Both the position numbers and the translations under genes were made by a program. 64,000 nt of DNA, from positions 6,810,501 through 6,874,500 of the forward strand of contig NZ_CP020555.1 in assembly GCF_002080455.1 (NCBI RefSeq), given 5' to 3'. The DNA comes from Streptomyces sp. Sge12 (GTDB taxonomy: Bacteria > Actinomycetota > Actinomycetes > Streptomycetales > Streptomycetaceae). Positions 16,152 through 25,060 of the stretch are shown in pieces; position 1 is the stretch's first letter; each line of letters begins with the position of its first letter. The notes beneath the pieces were generated by a model. The model did not search any database, was not told the origin of the DNA, and saw only the letters and a list, made by a program, of their open reading frames with translations.

Positions 16152-19100
16152 TCACGCGGCCGGGGTCGTGTCGAGGAGCAGCAGCTCGCGCGCCAGCGCG
16201 GCCACGGCCTGCCGGATCCGACCGGGCGTGTGGTCGTAGGTGACGAAGAAGCGCAACCGGGCCAGTTCCTCCGGTACCGCCGGATGGAGGATGGGGTTCA
16301 CGCTGATGCCCTGCTGGAACAGCGCCTCGGCCAGGCGCAGAGTCTTCAGCGAGTTCCCGACGATGCACGGGACGACCGGCGTGCGGTGGCTGTCGCCGGT
16401 GTCGATGCCGGCCTCGCGCGCGAGGTGGACGAACAGCGCCGCGTTCTCCGCGAGACGCGCCACGCGCTCGGGCTCGCCGCGCAGCATGCGCAGGGCGCCC
16501 AGGGACGCCGCGGTGTCGGCCGGGGTCATCCCGGCGCTGTAGACGAAGCCGGGAACGGTGTAGCGCAGGTACTCCACGACCGGGCGGCTCCCCGCGACGT
16601 AGCCGCCGCAGCTCGCCAGGGCCTTGGACAGGGTGCCCGACCACAGGTCGACGGCGGTGCGGTCGATGTCGAAGTGCTCGCCGATGCCCCGCCCGCTCCG
16701 GCCGATCGTTCCGATGCTGTGCGCCTCGTCGATCATCAGCAGGCAGCCGTGCCGCTGCTTGACCTCGATGAGGGCGGGCAGGTCGGCGATGTCCCCGTCC
16801 ATGCTGTAGACGCCCTCGACGACGACGAGGACCCGCCGGAACTCGCCGCGGACCTGCGTCAGCAGGGCGTCGAGGGCGGCCGCGTCGTTGTGGGGGAAGG
16901 GCCGCCGGGTCGCGCCGGAGAGCCTGCACCCCTGGAGGATGCTGTCGTGGGCGAGGGCGTCGTGGACGATGAGGTCCCCGGGGCCGACGAGGTGCCCGAT
17001 CACGGTGACGTTCGTGGCGTGGCCGTTGGCCAGGGTGATCGCCGCTTCGCATCCGAGCAGGTCGGCGAGCTCGCTCTCCAGTTCCAGGTGGAGCGGCCGG
17101 CTGCCGGACAGGAGCCGGCTGGCGGACACCGAGGTGCCGAAGCGTTCCGTCGCCTCCCGGGCCGCCGCGCTCACCTCGGGGTGGGTCGCCAGGCCCAGGT
17201 AGTTGTAGCTGGAGAAGGAGAGCAGCTCCCGGCCGTCGACGACGGTCGTGTCCGTCATACCGCCCTGGTGGACGAGGAAGTACGGATTGGGCAGCCCCAG
17301 TCCGGAGAGGGCGGCGATGCGCTCGCCGTGGGCGACGACCTCGGGGAAGCACTCGATCCGCGTGTGCTCCTCGGGCGGCGCGGTGGCGCCCGGGGCGGGA
17401 TCCGGGGCCGGGTCCGGAGCGGGGGCAGGAGCGGGGTCCGGGGCCTGCACCTCGTCGCCTTCGGAGCGCTGCTCGGGTACGGCCGCGGCGGCGTCCGGGG
17501 ATGCGCCCGCGATGGACGCGACGATCGCTGCGACGGTCGGCCGGTCGGTGACCGCTTCGTTGTACGTCCACTGCGGCCACTGCTGCCCCAGGGCCGTGAA
17601 CAGGTCGGTCAGCATCAGCGAGTCGAAACCGAGGTCGTCGACCAGCAGCTGGTCGTCGCCCAGCCGGGACACGGGGAAGGCACTGACCCGGGCCACGTGC
17701 GCGAGCACGGCCGCCCTGACGTCGGCGGGCTCCCCGGGCGGTGCCGGATCCTCCTCGACGGGCACGGCGACCGCGGCGGGCGGCGCGGCCGCGGGCGGGT
17801 CTGCCGCCGGCGCGGCGGGACCGTGCTCCGGGAGCGCCCCGGCGAGCCGGGCGAGCAGCGCGGTCTGCTGCTGGACCAGTCGCAGCAGTTCGTCCATCGG
17901 GTGGTGCATCGACGCGTCCATGGTGCTCTCCTCGGGCGGTACGGGCAGGGGGGATGCGGCGGCCCGGCCGGACGTCTTCCGGGGGCGCCGGCCGGGCACC
18001 CAGTAGGACCGGGTGGCGAGCCTCGCCACCGGAAGGTCGAGCAGGAGGCGCTCCTCCCGGGGAACCAGGGCGCGCGGGTCGACCGCCACGCCCAGGACCG
18101 CGAGCCGGGCCAGGGCCCGTACGAGGCTGCGGGCATCGTCCGGAGCGTCCCCGGTGACGGGGACGACGTGCACGTCGCCGTGGTCGGTGAGGTTGCGCCG
18201 GACCGACGTCAGCAGCGAGTTGCCGCCGGTCACCTGGAGGAAGACGCGGGCCCCCTGGTCGTAGGCGGTACGGACGGCCTCGTCGAACCGGACCGGCGCG
18301 GACGCGTGCCGGCCCCACAGCTCGCGCAGCCGCCCGGGGTCGGTGCACAGGGCCGCGCTCACGGACGACACGAACGGCAGGACCGGGCTGCTCACGGAGC
18401 GGTCGGCGAGGTCCGCGCGCATCCTCTCGTCGGCGGCGGCGAGCCGCGGCGAGTGGAAGGCGTTCGACACGTCGAGCGCCACCGTGACGACGCCCGCCTC
18501 CGCGCAGACCTGCCGCATCGCGGCGAGCCCCTGCGGGGTACCGCTGACCACGACCTGCCGCGGCTGGTTGAAGCAGGCGAGCCACACGTCGTCGATGCCG
18601 GTCACCAGCCGGCGGCAGGTCTCCTTGTCCGTCTGTACGGCGAGCATCCCGCCGCGCAGCCCGCTCTCGGCCTCCCGCAGGGTCGCGCCCCGGTGGACCA
18701 GCAGCCGGACGGTGTCCTCTGGGGTGAGGGCGCCGGCCGCCGCGGCCGCCGCGAACTCGCCGACGCTGTGGCCGAGGACCAGGTCCGGGCGGACGCCGAG
18801 GTTGGCGAGGAGCCGGGTGGCGGCGATCTGGACGGTGCCGAGCAGCGGCTGGCACACCTCGGTCGAGGCGATCCGGCGCCCGATCTCCTCGGCCTGCGAC
18901 CCGGTGTCGTCGGCGGCGCCGGGCGCCCCGCCGTACAGCAGGTCGCCGAGGTCGAAGCCGCTGTCCCGGCGGGCCGCGGCGCCGAGCCCCTCGACGGTCG
19001 CCCGGAAGCCGGGGAACCGCTCGTGGAGGTCCCGCATCATGCCCGGCCGCTGGCTGCCCTGGCCGGGGTAGAGGAAGGCGAGGCGGCGCTTGTCGGCCGG

Positions 19101-20807
19101 CAGTGGAGCGTCGGCGGCGTGGGCGCCGTCGCCGAGGTCGCCCCGCTCCCCGCCGGCGAGCTGCCGGCGGGCGTGGCGCAGCCGCTGGACGAAGGCCTCC
19201 GTGTCGTCGGCCACGATCGCGAGGCGGGCCGTCAGCGGCCGGCGGGAGCCGAGGGTGTGGGCCACAGCCGCCAGCGGGGCGGGGTCCGCCGTGTCGAGTG
19301 CGTCGAGAACGTCGCCGATGTGCTGGTCCAGCAGCCCGGCGTCACCGGCCGAGAGCAGGACGAGCTGCGGTCGGGCGGCCCCGCCGCGTTCCGGGAGAGC
19401 ACCGGGGGAGGGAGCGGGGGCCGGTGCGGGGGCGGGCCGTTCCTCCAGAACCACGTGGACGTTCGTCCCGCCGAACCCGAACGAACTGACGGCGGCCCGG
19501 CGCGGGGCGCCGGAGGCCGGAAAGGGCCGCGGGCCGTCGGCGAGGCGCAGGCCCGCGGTCTCGATGTCCAGGTCCGGCCGGGCGGCGGTCTTCGGCTGCG
19601 GGACGATCGTGCGGTGGTGGACGACCAGGGCCGTCTTGATCAGCCCGGCGATACCGGCCGCGGACAGGGAGTGCCCGATGAGGGCCTTGCCGGCGCCCAG
19701 GTAGCACAGCGAGGGGTCGTCGTCGGGGTACTCGCTGCGCAGCCGGCGCAGCGCCTCCACCTCCACGAGGTCGCCGGTGACGGTACCGGTGCCGTGGGCC
19801 TCCACGAAGCCCACGGTGGACGGAGCCAGGCCCGCGTCGTCGTAGGCCCGGCGCATGGCGCGCAGCTGGCCCTCGGGGGCGGGTGCGAGCGGGCCGGGCG
19901 ACGCCCCGTCGTTGGCGGCGCCGATGCCCCTGATCACCGCGTAGACCCGGTCGCCCGCGGCGAGGGCGTCCTCCAGCGGCCGTACGACGACGGCGCCCGC
20001 GCCCTCACCGAGGACGAATCCGTCGGCGCCCTCGTCGAAGGGGCGGCAGACCCCGGTGGCGGACAGCGCCCGGAGCGTGGAGAAGCCGATCAGGCCGTCG
20101 GGCGTGAGGCTGAGGTACACGCCACCGACGACGGCGATCCGGCAGCGGCCCTGGCGCAGTTGCGCCACGGCCTGGTCCAGGGCGACCAGCGAGCCCGAAC
20201 AGGCGGCGTCCACGGCGAAGCTGGGCCCGCCGAGGTCGAAGTGCCGGCTGACGGTGCCGGGGGCCATGTTGAGCAGGCTGCCCGGGAGGCTGAACGGCTG
20301 GACGCTGCCGAGGGCCTGCGCGTGCTCCTTGACGGCGTCGAGGACGCCGCCGTGGCCGTCCGCCGTCTGCCGTGCGTCGTCGGCCAGGGCGATGGCCCGG
20401 AGGGGGGCCGACATGAGGTCCTTGTAGTCGGACACCGACAGTCCGCAGAACACCCCGGTGTTCTCCCGGTCGAAGTCGCCCCGGCCCAGGCCCGCGTCGT
20501 CCAGGGCCTCGCGGGTGACGTCGAGCAGCAGGCGGTGCTGCGGGTCCATGGCCCGGGCGCGTGCGGGCGGTACGCCGTAGTGCCCGGCGTCGAAGCGGTC
20601 CACGCCGTCCAGGAAGGCGACCTGGTCGGTGTAGGCGGCGTGGGGGGCCGAGGGATCGCCGGGTTCGTGGAAGGTCTCGTGGTTCCAGCGCTCCTTCGGG
20701 ACGGCGGCGAACTGCCGTTGCCCGCTCAGCAGGAGCTTCCAGTAGGCGCTGATGTCGGGCGCGCCGGGGAAGCGGCAGCCGAGTCCGGTGATGGCGATGT
20801 CGGTCAT
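16152..20807 (-). CDS. Polyketide synthase KS-AT-ACP fused to a PLP-dependent alpha-oxoamine synthase
   Basis: A 1551-aa protein. ATG 20807 has AGGAAG upstream, and frame upstream of it is shadow. KS (~1-430): active Cys ~203 in VDAACSGS, His in EAHGTGT (~338) and GHS in KALIGHSLSAAG. AT (~575-880): GQGSQ (~581), catalytic Ser in GHSVGE (~680) and NAFH, which favours malonyl-CoA. ACP: DDLGFDSL, Ser ~1063. Residues ~1165-1551 are an alpha-oxoamine synthase (ALAS/AONS/KBL fold) with LIDEAHSIGTIG-type PLP contacts (MIDEAHS) and Lys ~1395 in SGTLSKAL. The expected chemistry is one malonyl extension of an acyl starter, then decarboxylative condensation with an amino acid to release an alpha-aminoketone, as known for RedL in prodiginine assembly. 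No KR, DH or TE is present. It follows the MMPL exporter by 53 bases. Confidence 0.92.
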   Translation of the reverse strand: MTDIAITGLGCRFPGAPDISAYWKLLLSGQRQFAAVPKERWNHETFHEPGDPSAPHAAYTDQVAFLDGVDRFDAGHYGVPPARARAMDPQHRLLLDVTREALDDAGLGRGDFDRENTGVFCGLSVSDYKDLMSAPLRAIALADDARQTADGHGGVLDAVKEHAQALGSVQPFSLPGSLLNMAPGTVSRHFDLGGPSFAVDAACSGSLVALDQAVAQLRQGRCRIAVVGGVYLSLTPDGLIGFSTLRALSATGVCRPFDEGADGFVLGEGAGAVVVRPLEDALAAGDRVYAVIRGIGAANDGASPGPLAPAPEGQLRAMRRAYDDAGLAPSTVGFVEAHGTGTVTGDLVEVEALRRLRSEYPDDDPSLCYLGAGKALIGHSLSAAGIAGLIKTALVVHHRTIVPQPKTAARPDLDIETAGLRLADGPRPFPASGAPRRAAVSSFGFGGTNVHVVLEERPAPAPAPAPSPGALPERGGAARPQLVLLSAGDAGLLDQHIGDVLDALDTADPAPLAAVAHTLGSRRPLTARLAIVADDTEAFVQRLRHARRQLAGGERGDLGDGAHAADAPLPADKRRLAFLYPGQGSQRPGMMRDLHERFPGFRATVEGLGAAARRDSGFDLGDLLYGGAPGAADDTGSQAEEIGRRIASTEVCQPLLGTVQIAATRLLANLGVRPDLVLGHSVGEFAAAAAAGALTPEDTVRLLVHRGATLREAESGLRGGMLAVQTDKETCRRLVTGIDDVWLACFNQPRQVVVSGTPQGLAAMRQVCAEAGVVTVALDVSNAFHSPRLAAADERMRADLADRSVSSPVLPFVSSVSAALCTDPGRLRELWGRHASAPVRFDEAVRTAYDQGARVFLQVTGGNSLLTSVRRNLTDHGDVHVVPVTGDAPDDARSLVRALARLAVLGVAVDPRALVPREERLLLDLPVARLATRSYWVPGRRPRKTSGRAAASPLPVPPEESTMDASMHHPMDELLRLVQQQTALLARLAGALPEHGPAAPAADPPAAAPPAAVAVPVEEDPAPPGEPADVRAAVLAHVARVSAFPVSRLGDDQLLVDDLGFDSLMLTDLFTALGQQWPQWTYNEAVTDRPTVAAIVASIAGASPDAAAAVPEQRSEGDEVQAPDPAPAPAPDPAPDPAPGATAPPEEHTRIECFPEVVAHGERIAALSGLGLPNPYFLVHQGGMTDTTVVDGRELLSFSSYNYLGLATHPEVSAAAREATERFGTSVSASRLLSGSRPLHLELESELADLLGCEAAITLANGHATNVTVIGHLVGPGDLIVHDALAHDSILQGCRLSGATRRPFPHNDAAALDALLTQVRGEFRRVLVVVEGVYSMDGDIADLPALIEVKQRHGCLLMIDEAHSIGTIGRSGRGIGEHFDIDRTAVDLWSGTLSKALASCGGYVAGSRPVVEYLRYTVPGFVYSAGMTPADTAASLGALRMLRGEPERVARLAENAALFVHLAREAGIDTGDSHRTPVVPCIVGNSLKTLRLAEALFQQGISVNPILHPAVPEELARLRFFVTYDHTPGRIRQAVAALARELLLLDTTPAA

Positions 20808-20860
20808 GGGAGGTCTTCCTTGTCGTGAGGCGGGGCAGGGGCGAGGGGGTGCAGCGGTGG

Positions 20861-23137
20861 TCAGTGGCGTGCGCGGGCCGGGTTGCGCAGGGCGGGTCGG
20901 GCCGCGGGACACCGGCGGACGGGGGCCGGGGGCGGGCGGGACACCGGGCTCGGCTCCGCCGGCCGCAGGGGACGCGGGGCCCACCAGTTCAGGCCGCCCG
21001 CCAGGCGCATGAGCGCCGGTACGAGGACGCCGCGGACGAGCGTGGCGTCGAGGAGGACGCCGAGGCCCGCACCGATCCCGAAGAACTGCAGGAGGGAGAC
21101 CTGCGAGGTGCCGAAGCTCAGCAGGGTGAAGGCGAGCAGGGCACCCGCGGTGGTGACGATGCCGCCCGTGCGGGCCATGCCGGAGACGATCGAGTGGGCG
21201 TTGTCCTGCCCGGCGTCGTGCGCCTCCTTGATACGGGCCAGCACGAACACCTCGTAGTCCACCGAGAGCCCGAAGACGATGCAGAACAGCAGGACCGGCA
21301 TGGTCGTGCTGAGGGGGCCGGGGGTGAAGCCGAGCAGGTCGTGCAGGTGACCCGTCTGGAAGACCCACACCATGGCGCCGAGGACGGCCGCCAGGCTCAG
21401 CCCGTTGAGCGCGATGGCCTTGAGCGGCAGGAGCAGGCTGCGGGTGAAGCCGAGCAGCAGCGCGAAGGTGGTGACGCTGATCAGGGCGAGTGCCAGCGGG
21501 ATCCGGTCGCCGACGGTGGCCTTGGCGTCGACCAGGACCGCGCTGGGTCCGCCGACGAGCACCTCGGTGCCCGCCGGGGCGGGGGCCCTGCGGATCTCGC
21601 CGACGAGGTCCTGGGCGGCGTGAGACTGGGGGTCGACCCGCGGCACCACGGAGAGCTGGACCGGGCCGTCACCGGCGGCCGGCCGGGCGGCGGATCCGGC
21701 CGCGCCCGGGACGGCTGCCCGCTCGCCGCCGCGGAAGCCGCCGTCGGGCCCCGTGACCTGCGCGACCTGCGGGAGGGCGGACAGCCGGCGGGCGAACCCC
21801 TCGCGCTCCTGCGGGGAGGCGCTGCCCGTGGTGACGACCGTCAGCGCACTGGAGCCCGCCATGTCGAACCGCTCGCGCACCAGGTCACCGGTCTGCCGGC
21901 CGGACGCGCTCACCGGCAGCGCCCGGTCGTCGGGGGTGGCGAAGTCGGCGTGCGCGAAGGGCGCCGCCAGCAGGACCAGCAGGCCGATCACTGGCAGCGC
22001 CGCGATCAGCGGGCGGCGTACGACGATCCGCGCCAGCTTCTCCCAGAAGCCCGACCCGGAGCCGGAGCGGGTCCCGCGGCGCCACGGCACGGCCCAGGCG
22101 TTGACCCGCTTGCCGAGCAGCGCGAGCAGGGCGGGCAGGACCGTCACGGCGCTGAGCGCCGCGATCGCGACCACGGCGATGCCCGCGTAGGCGAAGGAGC
22201 GCAGGAAGTACGGCGGGAACACCAGCAGCGTGGCGAGTGCGGCGGAGACCGTCGCGGCGCTGAAGGCGATCGTGTGACCCGCGGTGCGCACGGTCCGTAC
22301 GGCGGCCGTGCTGGGGAGGAAACCGGCGGCCAGCTCCTCACGGAACCGCGAGACGATCAGGAGTCCGTAGTCGATGCCCAGCCCCAGGCCGAGCGCCGTG
22401 GTGAGGTTGAGCGCGAACACGGACACGTCGGTGACGCTGCCGAGAACGCTCAGGACCAGCAGCGTCCCGGCGATGGCCAGGACCCCGATCAGCAGGGGCA
22501 GCGCCGCGGCCACCACACTGCCGAACACCAGCACCAGCAGGACCAGGGTGCCGGGCAGGACGACGGCTTCGGCCCGCTTCAGGTCGGACTCCGAGAGGTC
22601 CTGGAGCTCGGCGTCGACGAGCGCGCTCCCCCCGACGTCCACGGTCAGGGCCGTCTCGGCGGGGGCCGGGGCGCCGGCCGGGCCGGTGGACGGGGTGGCC
22701 AGTTCCTCGCGCAGCCGCTCGACGCGCGCCGCGAGCTCCGTCCCCTCGCCCGCCACGTGGGCGACCAGCATTGCCGCGCGGCCGTCCCGGCTGCGCAGTT
22801 CGGCCGCGCCGCCGGTCCAGTAGGAGGCCACGGAGTTCACGTGGGGCTGTGCGGCGAGTCTTCGGGTCAGTTCCCCGCCCGCGGTACGGGCCGCCGGGTC
22901 GTCGACGGACCCGCCGCGGGTCTGTGCCACCAGCACGAGATTGGGCGACGCACCCAGCCGCTCGGCGGCGACGACGGCCGCGCGGCTGGACCCTGATCGG
23001 GGATCGTCGTACCCCTGGGTCTTCAGCCGGCCGGTGGCGTCCGCACCGAACAGCACGGACAGGACGAGGAACACCAGCGCGGCGGCGAGGACGAGTCGGG
23101 GGCGGCGGGTCACGAAAGCCCCTGCGCGGCGGAACAT
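20861..23137 (-). CDS. MMPL/RND-family membrane transporter
   Basis: A 758-aa protein starting at ATG 23137 with GGAGGC upstream. It has the RND/MmpL layout: one N-terminal helix (residues ~12-35), a large extracytoplasmic loop, then a block of helices with the GLGLGIDYGLLIVSRFREEL motif. A second half repeats this design with loop, helices and FGLSVDYEVFVLARIKEAHD. The C-terminal tail is Pro/Arg-rich. The two D-Y motifs are the proton-relay positions known for MmpL proteins. It is the promoter-proximal gene of a two-gene operon with the PKS-oxoamine synthase, so it probably exports or provides resistance to that product. This partner link is inferred from gene order only. Confidence 0.9.
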   Translation of the reverse strand: MFRRAGAFVTRRPRLVLAAALVFLVLSVLFGADATGRLKTQGYDDPRSGSSRAAVVAAERLGASPNLVLVAQTRGGSVDDPAARTAGGELTRRLAAQPHVNSVASYWTGGAAELRSRDGRAAMLVAHVAGEGTELAARVERLREELATPSTGPAGAPAPAETALTVDVGGSALVDAELQDLSESDLKRAEAVVLPGTLVLLVLVFGSVVAAALPLLIGVLAIAGTLLVLSVLGSVTDVSVFALNLTTALGLGLGIDYGLLIVSRFREELAAGFLPSTAAVRTVRTAGHTIAFSAATVSAALATLLVFPPYFLRSFAYAGIAVVAIAALSAVTVLPALLALLGKRVNAWAVPWRRGTRSGSGSGFWEKLARIVVRRPLIAALPVIGLLVLLAAPFAHADFATPDDRALPVSASGRQTGDLVRERFDMAGSSALTVVTTGSASPQEREGFARRLSALPQVAQVTGPDGGFRGGERAAVPGAAGSAARPAAGDGPVQLSVVPRVDPQSHAAQDLVGEIRRAPAPAGTEVLVGGPSAVLVDAKATVGDRIPLALALISVTTFALLLGFTRSLLLPLKAIALNGLSLAAVLGAMVWVFQTGHLHDLLGFTPGPLSTTMPVLLFCIVFGLSVDYEVFVLARIKEAHDAGQDNAHSIVSGMARTGGIVTTAGALLAFTLLSFGTSQVSLLQFFGIGAGLGVLLDATLVRGVLVPALMRLAGGLNWWAPRPLRPAEPSPVSRPPPAPVRRCPAARPALRNPARARH

Positions 23138-23427
23138 GGCTGCCTCCGATGGCGGACGCGATGCGTTCCTGCTCGTGCGCAGGAAGGTCGATATCCACCG
23201 TGCCCGCGGGCGGGAGACGGCCGTAGTCCCGGCCATTCGTGCCTTGACAGGAGCCGGGGCGGCGGTGTCCGGAGGCGCCCACCGATACGCAGGGTGACAT
23301 TGCGTGCGCGGGGGTCACTCGATGTGGTGGGTCCGTGACGGGAGTGGCGGCGCCGGGGTGCGTCCGGTGCGTCCGCCGCCGACTATGGGCGGCGTACCAC
23401 CCCCACTGCCGTTGTCAGGAGCTCACC

Positions 23428-23703
23428 ATGCTGGAGCGCAAACTGCGCAAGGACCGCACCGAGGTCACCTTCATCCTGCCTGTCGACACCCCGCCGGGAC
23501 CGGTCAGCGTGGTGGGCGACTTCAACGACTGGCAGCCCGGTGTCCACACCCTGGCCCGCCGGAAGGACGGCAAGCGCGCCGTGACCGTCGAGCTGCCCAG
23601 CAAGAGCACCCACTCGTTCCGGTACCTGGCGGCCGGGGACTACTGGTTCAACGACGAGAGCGCCGGGGACCAGGACGGCCCCAACAGCCGCCTGCACACC
23701 TGA
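23428..23703 (+). CDS. Stand-alone CBM48/AMPK-type glycogen-binding domain protein
   Basis: A 91-aa protein. ATG 23428 has CAGGAG upstream. It consists only of an early-set Ig-like E-set domain with VSVVGDFNDWQPGVHTL, typed by the xGDFNxW signature of CBM48/isoamylase N-terminal domains, and HSFRYLAAGDYWFNDESAGD. It resembles small Streptomyces proteins annotated as isoamylase early-set proteins. There is no catalytic domain. It may bind alpha-glucan or act as a regulatory module. Neighbours do not indicate a pathway, and the terminator at 23726 separates it from the siderophore genes. Confidence 0.85.
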   Translation: MLERKLRKDRTEVTFILPVDTPPGPVSVVGDFNDWQPGVHTLARRKDGKRAVTVELPSKSTHSFRYLAAGDYWFNDESAGDQDGPNSRLHT

Positions 23704-23725
23704 CGGCCGGCACCTACCGGCACCG

Positions 23726-23777
23726 GGCGCGCCCCGGTCGTCGACCCCCGCACCGGGGGCGGCGGCCGGGGCGCGCC
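23726..23777 (+). terminator. Nested hairpin terminator after the CBM48 gene
   Basis: A perfect 12-bp stem (23726-23737 with 23766-23777) encloses an inner CCCCCG/CGGGGG hairpin. It insulates the iron-regulated promoter that follows. Confidence 0.8.
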
Positions 23778-23817
23778 GCTGTCCCGCCCCGGGGACGCAT
23801 GACACCGCACGGGATGC

Positions 23818-23836
23818 TTAGGTTTGGCTAAGCTAA
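23818..23836 (+). promoter_or_regulatory. Iron box 1 (DmdR/IdeR-type operator) upstream of cchC
   Basis: TTAGGTTTGGCTAAGCTAA matches 17 of 19 positions of the IdeR/DmdR consensus TTAGGTTAGGCTAACCTAA. It lies 165 bases before the cchC start. Confidence 0.8.
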
Positions 23837-23926
23837 GCGTTCAACAGTGCGCAGTGGGGGGCGCGTTGCTGCCGCCCCGCTCCCGGCTGCCCGTTTTGTC
23901 TATCGACAGTGCGCCATGGGATCAGC

Positions 23927-23945
23927 TTAGCTTTGCCTAAGTTAC
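23927..23945 (+). promoter_or_regulatory. Iron box 2, weaker, upstream of cchC
   Basis: TTAGCTTTGCCTAAGTTAC matches about 13 of 19 positions of the same consensus, 56 bases before cchC. It may be a second operator bracketing the promoter. Confidence 0.55.
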
Positions 23946-24001
23946 TGCCCGCTGAGCATGCTTGATCCCCGCTGCGGCTCGAAGGGACGACGTAGAGCGA
24001 C

Positions 24002-25060
24002 ATGGGCACGATCGCAGTGGAACGCCCCGTGCCCAGGGGCGTAACAGAGGCCCGTCGGCGGCGGGTTGCCGGTTCGGTCATCCTGGTGCTGGTCCTCCTG
24101 GCCGCCATGGTGGTGTCGCTGGCCGTCGGCGCGCGTGCGCTGACCCCCGGCGAGGTGTGGCGCGGCTTATCGGCCCCGCCGGATCCCGATCAGCGGCTCA
24201 CCGAGATACGGCTCATCGTGCGCACCGTACGGGTGCCCCGCACGGTGCTCGCGGTCGTGGCGGGCGTGGCCCTGGGGGTCGGCGGAGCGCTGATCCAGGG
24301 GTACACGCGCAATCCGATCGCCGACACCGGCCTGCTCGGGGTCAACTCCGGCGCCTCGTTCGCCGTGGTGCTGGTGATCGCCCTCTTCGGCTTCGCCAAC
24401 CCCCTCCAGTACGTCTGGTTCGCCTTCCTGGGCGCCGCGGTCGCCGGTGTCATCGTCTTCGGGCTCGCGAGCATCGGCCGGGGCGCCGGAAATCCGCTGA
24501 CGCTCGCACTGGCCGGACAGGGGGTCACGGTGTTCCTCGCCGCGATGACCACGGCGGTCGCGCTGTCGGACAAGGCCTCGCTGAACGCCCTGCGCTTCTG
24601 GAACGCGGGCTCCGTGGCCGGCGTCGGATTCGGCATCATCCGGCCGGTGGCCGCCTTCGTCGCCGTCGGGCTGGTACTGGCCCTGATCACGCTGCCCGCC
24701 CTCAACCTGCTCAACCTCGGCGACGACGTCGCACGGGGGCTGGGGGTCAACATCGTGCTGAGCCGGACCGTCGGCATCGTCGCCATCACCCTGCTGGCGG
24801 GGGCGGCGACGGCGGCGTGCGGCCCCATCGCCTTCCTCGGCCTGATGGTGGCCCACCTGGCCCGGTACCTGACCGGGCCGGACTACCGGTGGCTGGTGCC
24901 CTGCGCGGGTCTGCTCGGCGCCATCGTCCTGCTGGTCTGCGACATGGCGGGGCGGCTGCTGGTGCGACCGGGGGAGCTGGACGCGGGTGTGGTCGTGGCC
25001 CTCCTCGGAGCCCCGTTCTTCGCGGTCCTGGTGTGGCGCGGAAAGTTCAAGAGCGCATGA
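24002..25060 (+). CDS. cchC: Ferric-siderophore ABC permease (FecCD family), contains a TTA codon
   Basis: A 352-aa FecCD-type inner-membrane permease with about ten hydrophobic helices and family motifs IRLIVRTVRVPRTVLAVVAG, GALIQGYTRNPIADTGLLG and GPIAFLGLMVAHLARYL. It pairs with the next gene to form the channel for the ferric siderophore. In the S. coelicolor coelichelin cluster the same position holds cchC. Codon 56 (24167-24169) is TTA, the rare Leu codon that needs the bldA tRNA in Streptomyces. It is the first gene after iron boxes 1 and 2 and overlaps the next gene by ATGA. The Shine-Dalgarno is weak. Confidence 0.92.
   Translation: MGTIAVERPVPRGVTEARRRRVAGSVILVLVLLAAMVVSLAVGARALTPGEVWRGLSAPPDPDQRLTEIRLIVRTVRVPRTVLAVVAGVALGVGGALIQGYTRNPIADTGLLGVNSGASFAVVLVIALFGFANPLQYVWFAFLGAAVAGVIVFGLASIGRGAGNPLTLALAGQGVTVFLAAMTTAVALSDKASLNALRFWNAGSVAGVGFGIIRPVAAFVAVGLVLALITLPALNLLNLGDDVARGLGVNIVLSRTVGIVAITLLAGAATAACGPIAFLGLMVAHLARYLTGPDYRWLVPCAGLLGAIVLLVCDMAGRLLVRPGELDAGVVVALLGAPFFAVLVWRGKFKSA

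Noticed and set aside
16230..20828. A 1532-aa plus-strand ORF opposite the PKS
   Set aside because: It is a reverse shadow of the PKS. The minus frame carries all KS, AT, ACP and PLP motifs.
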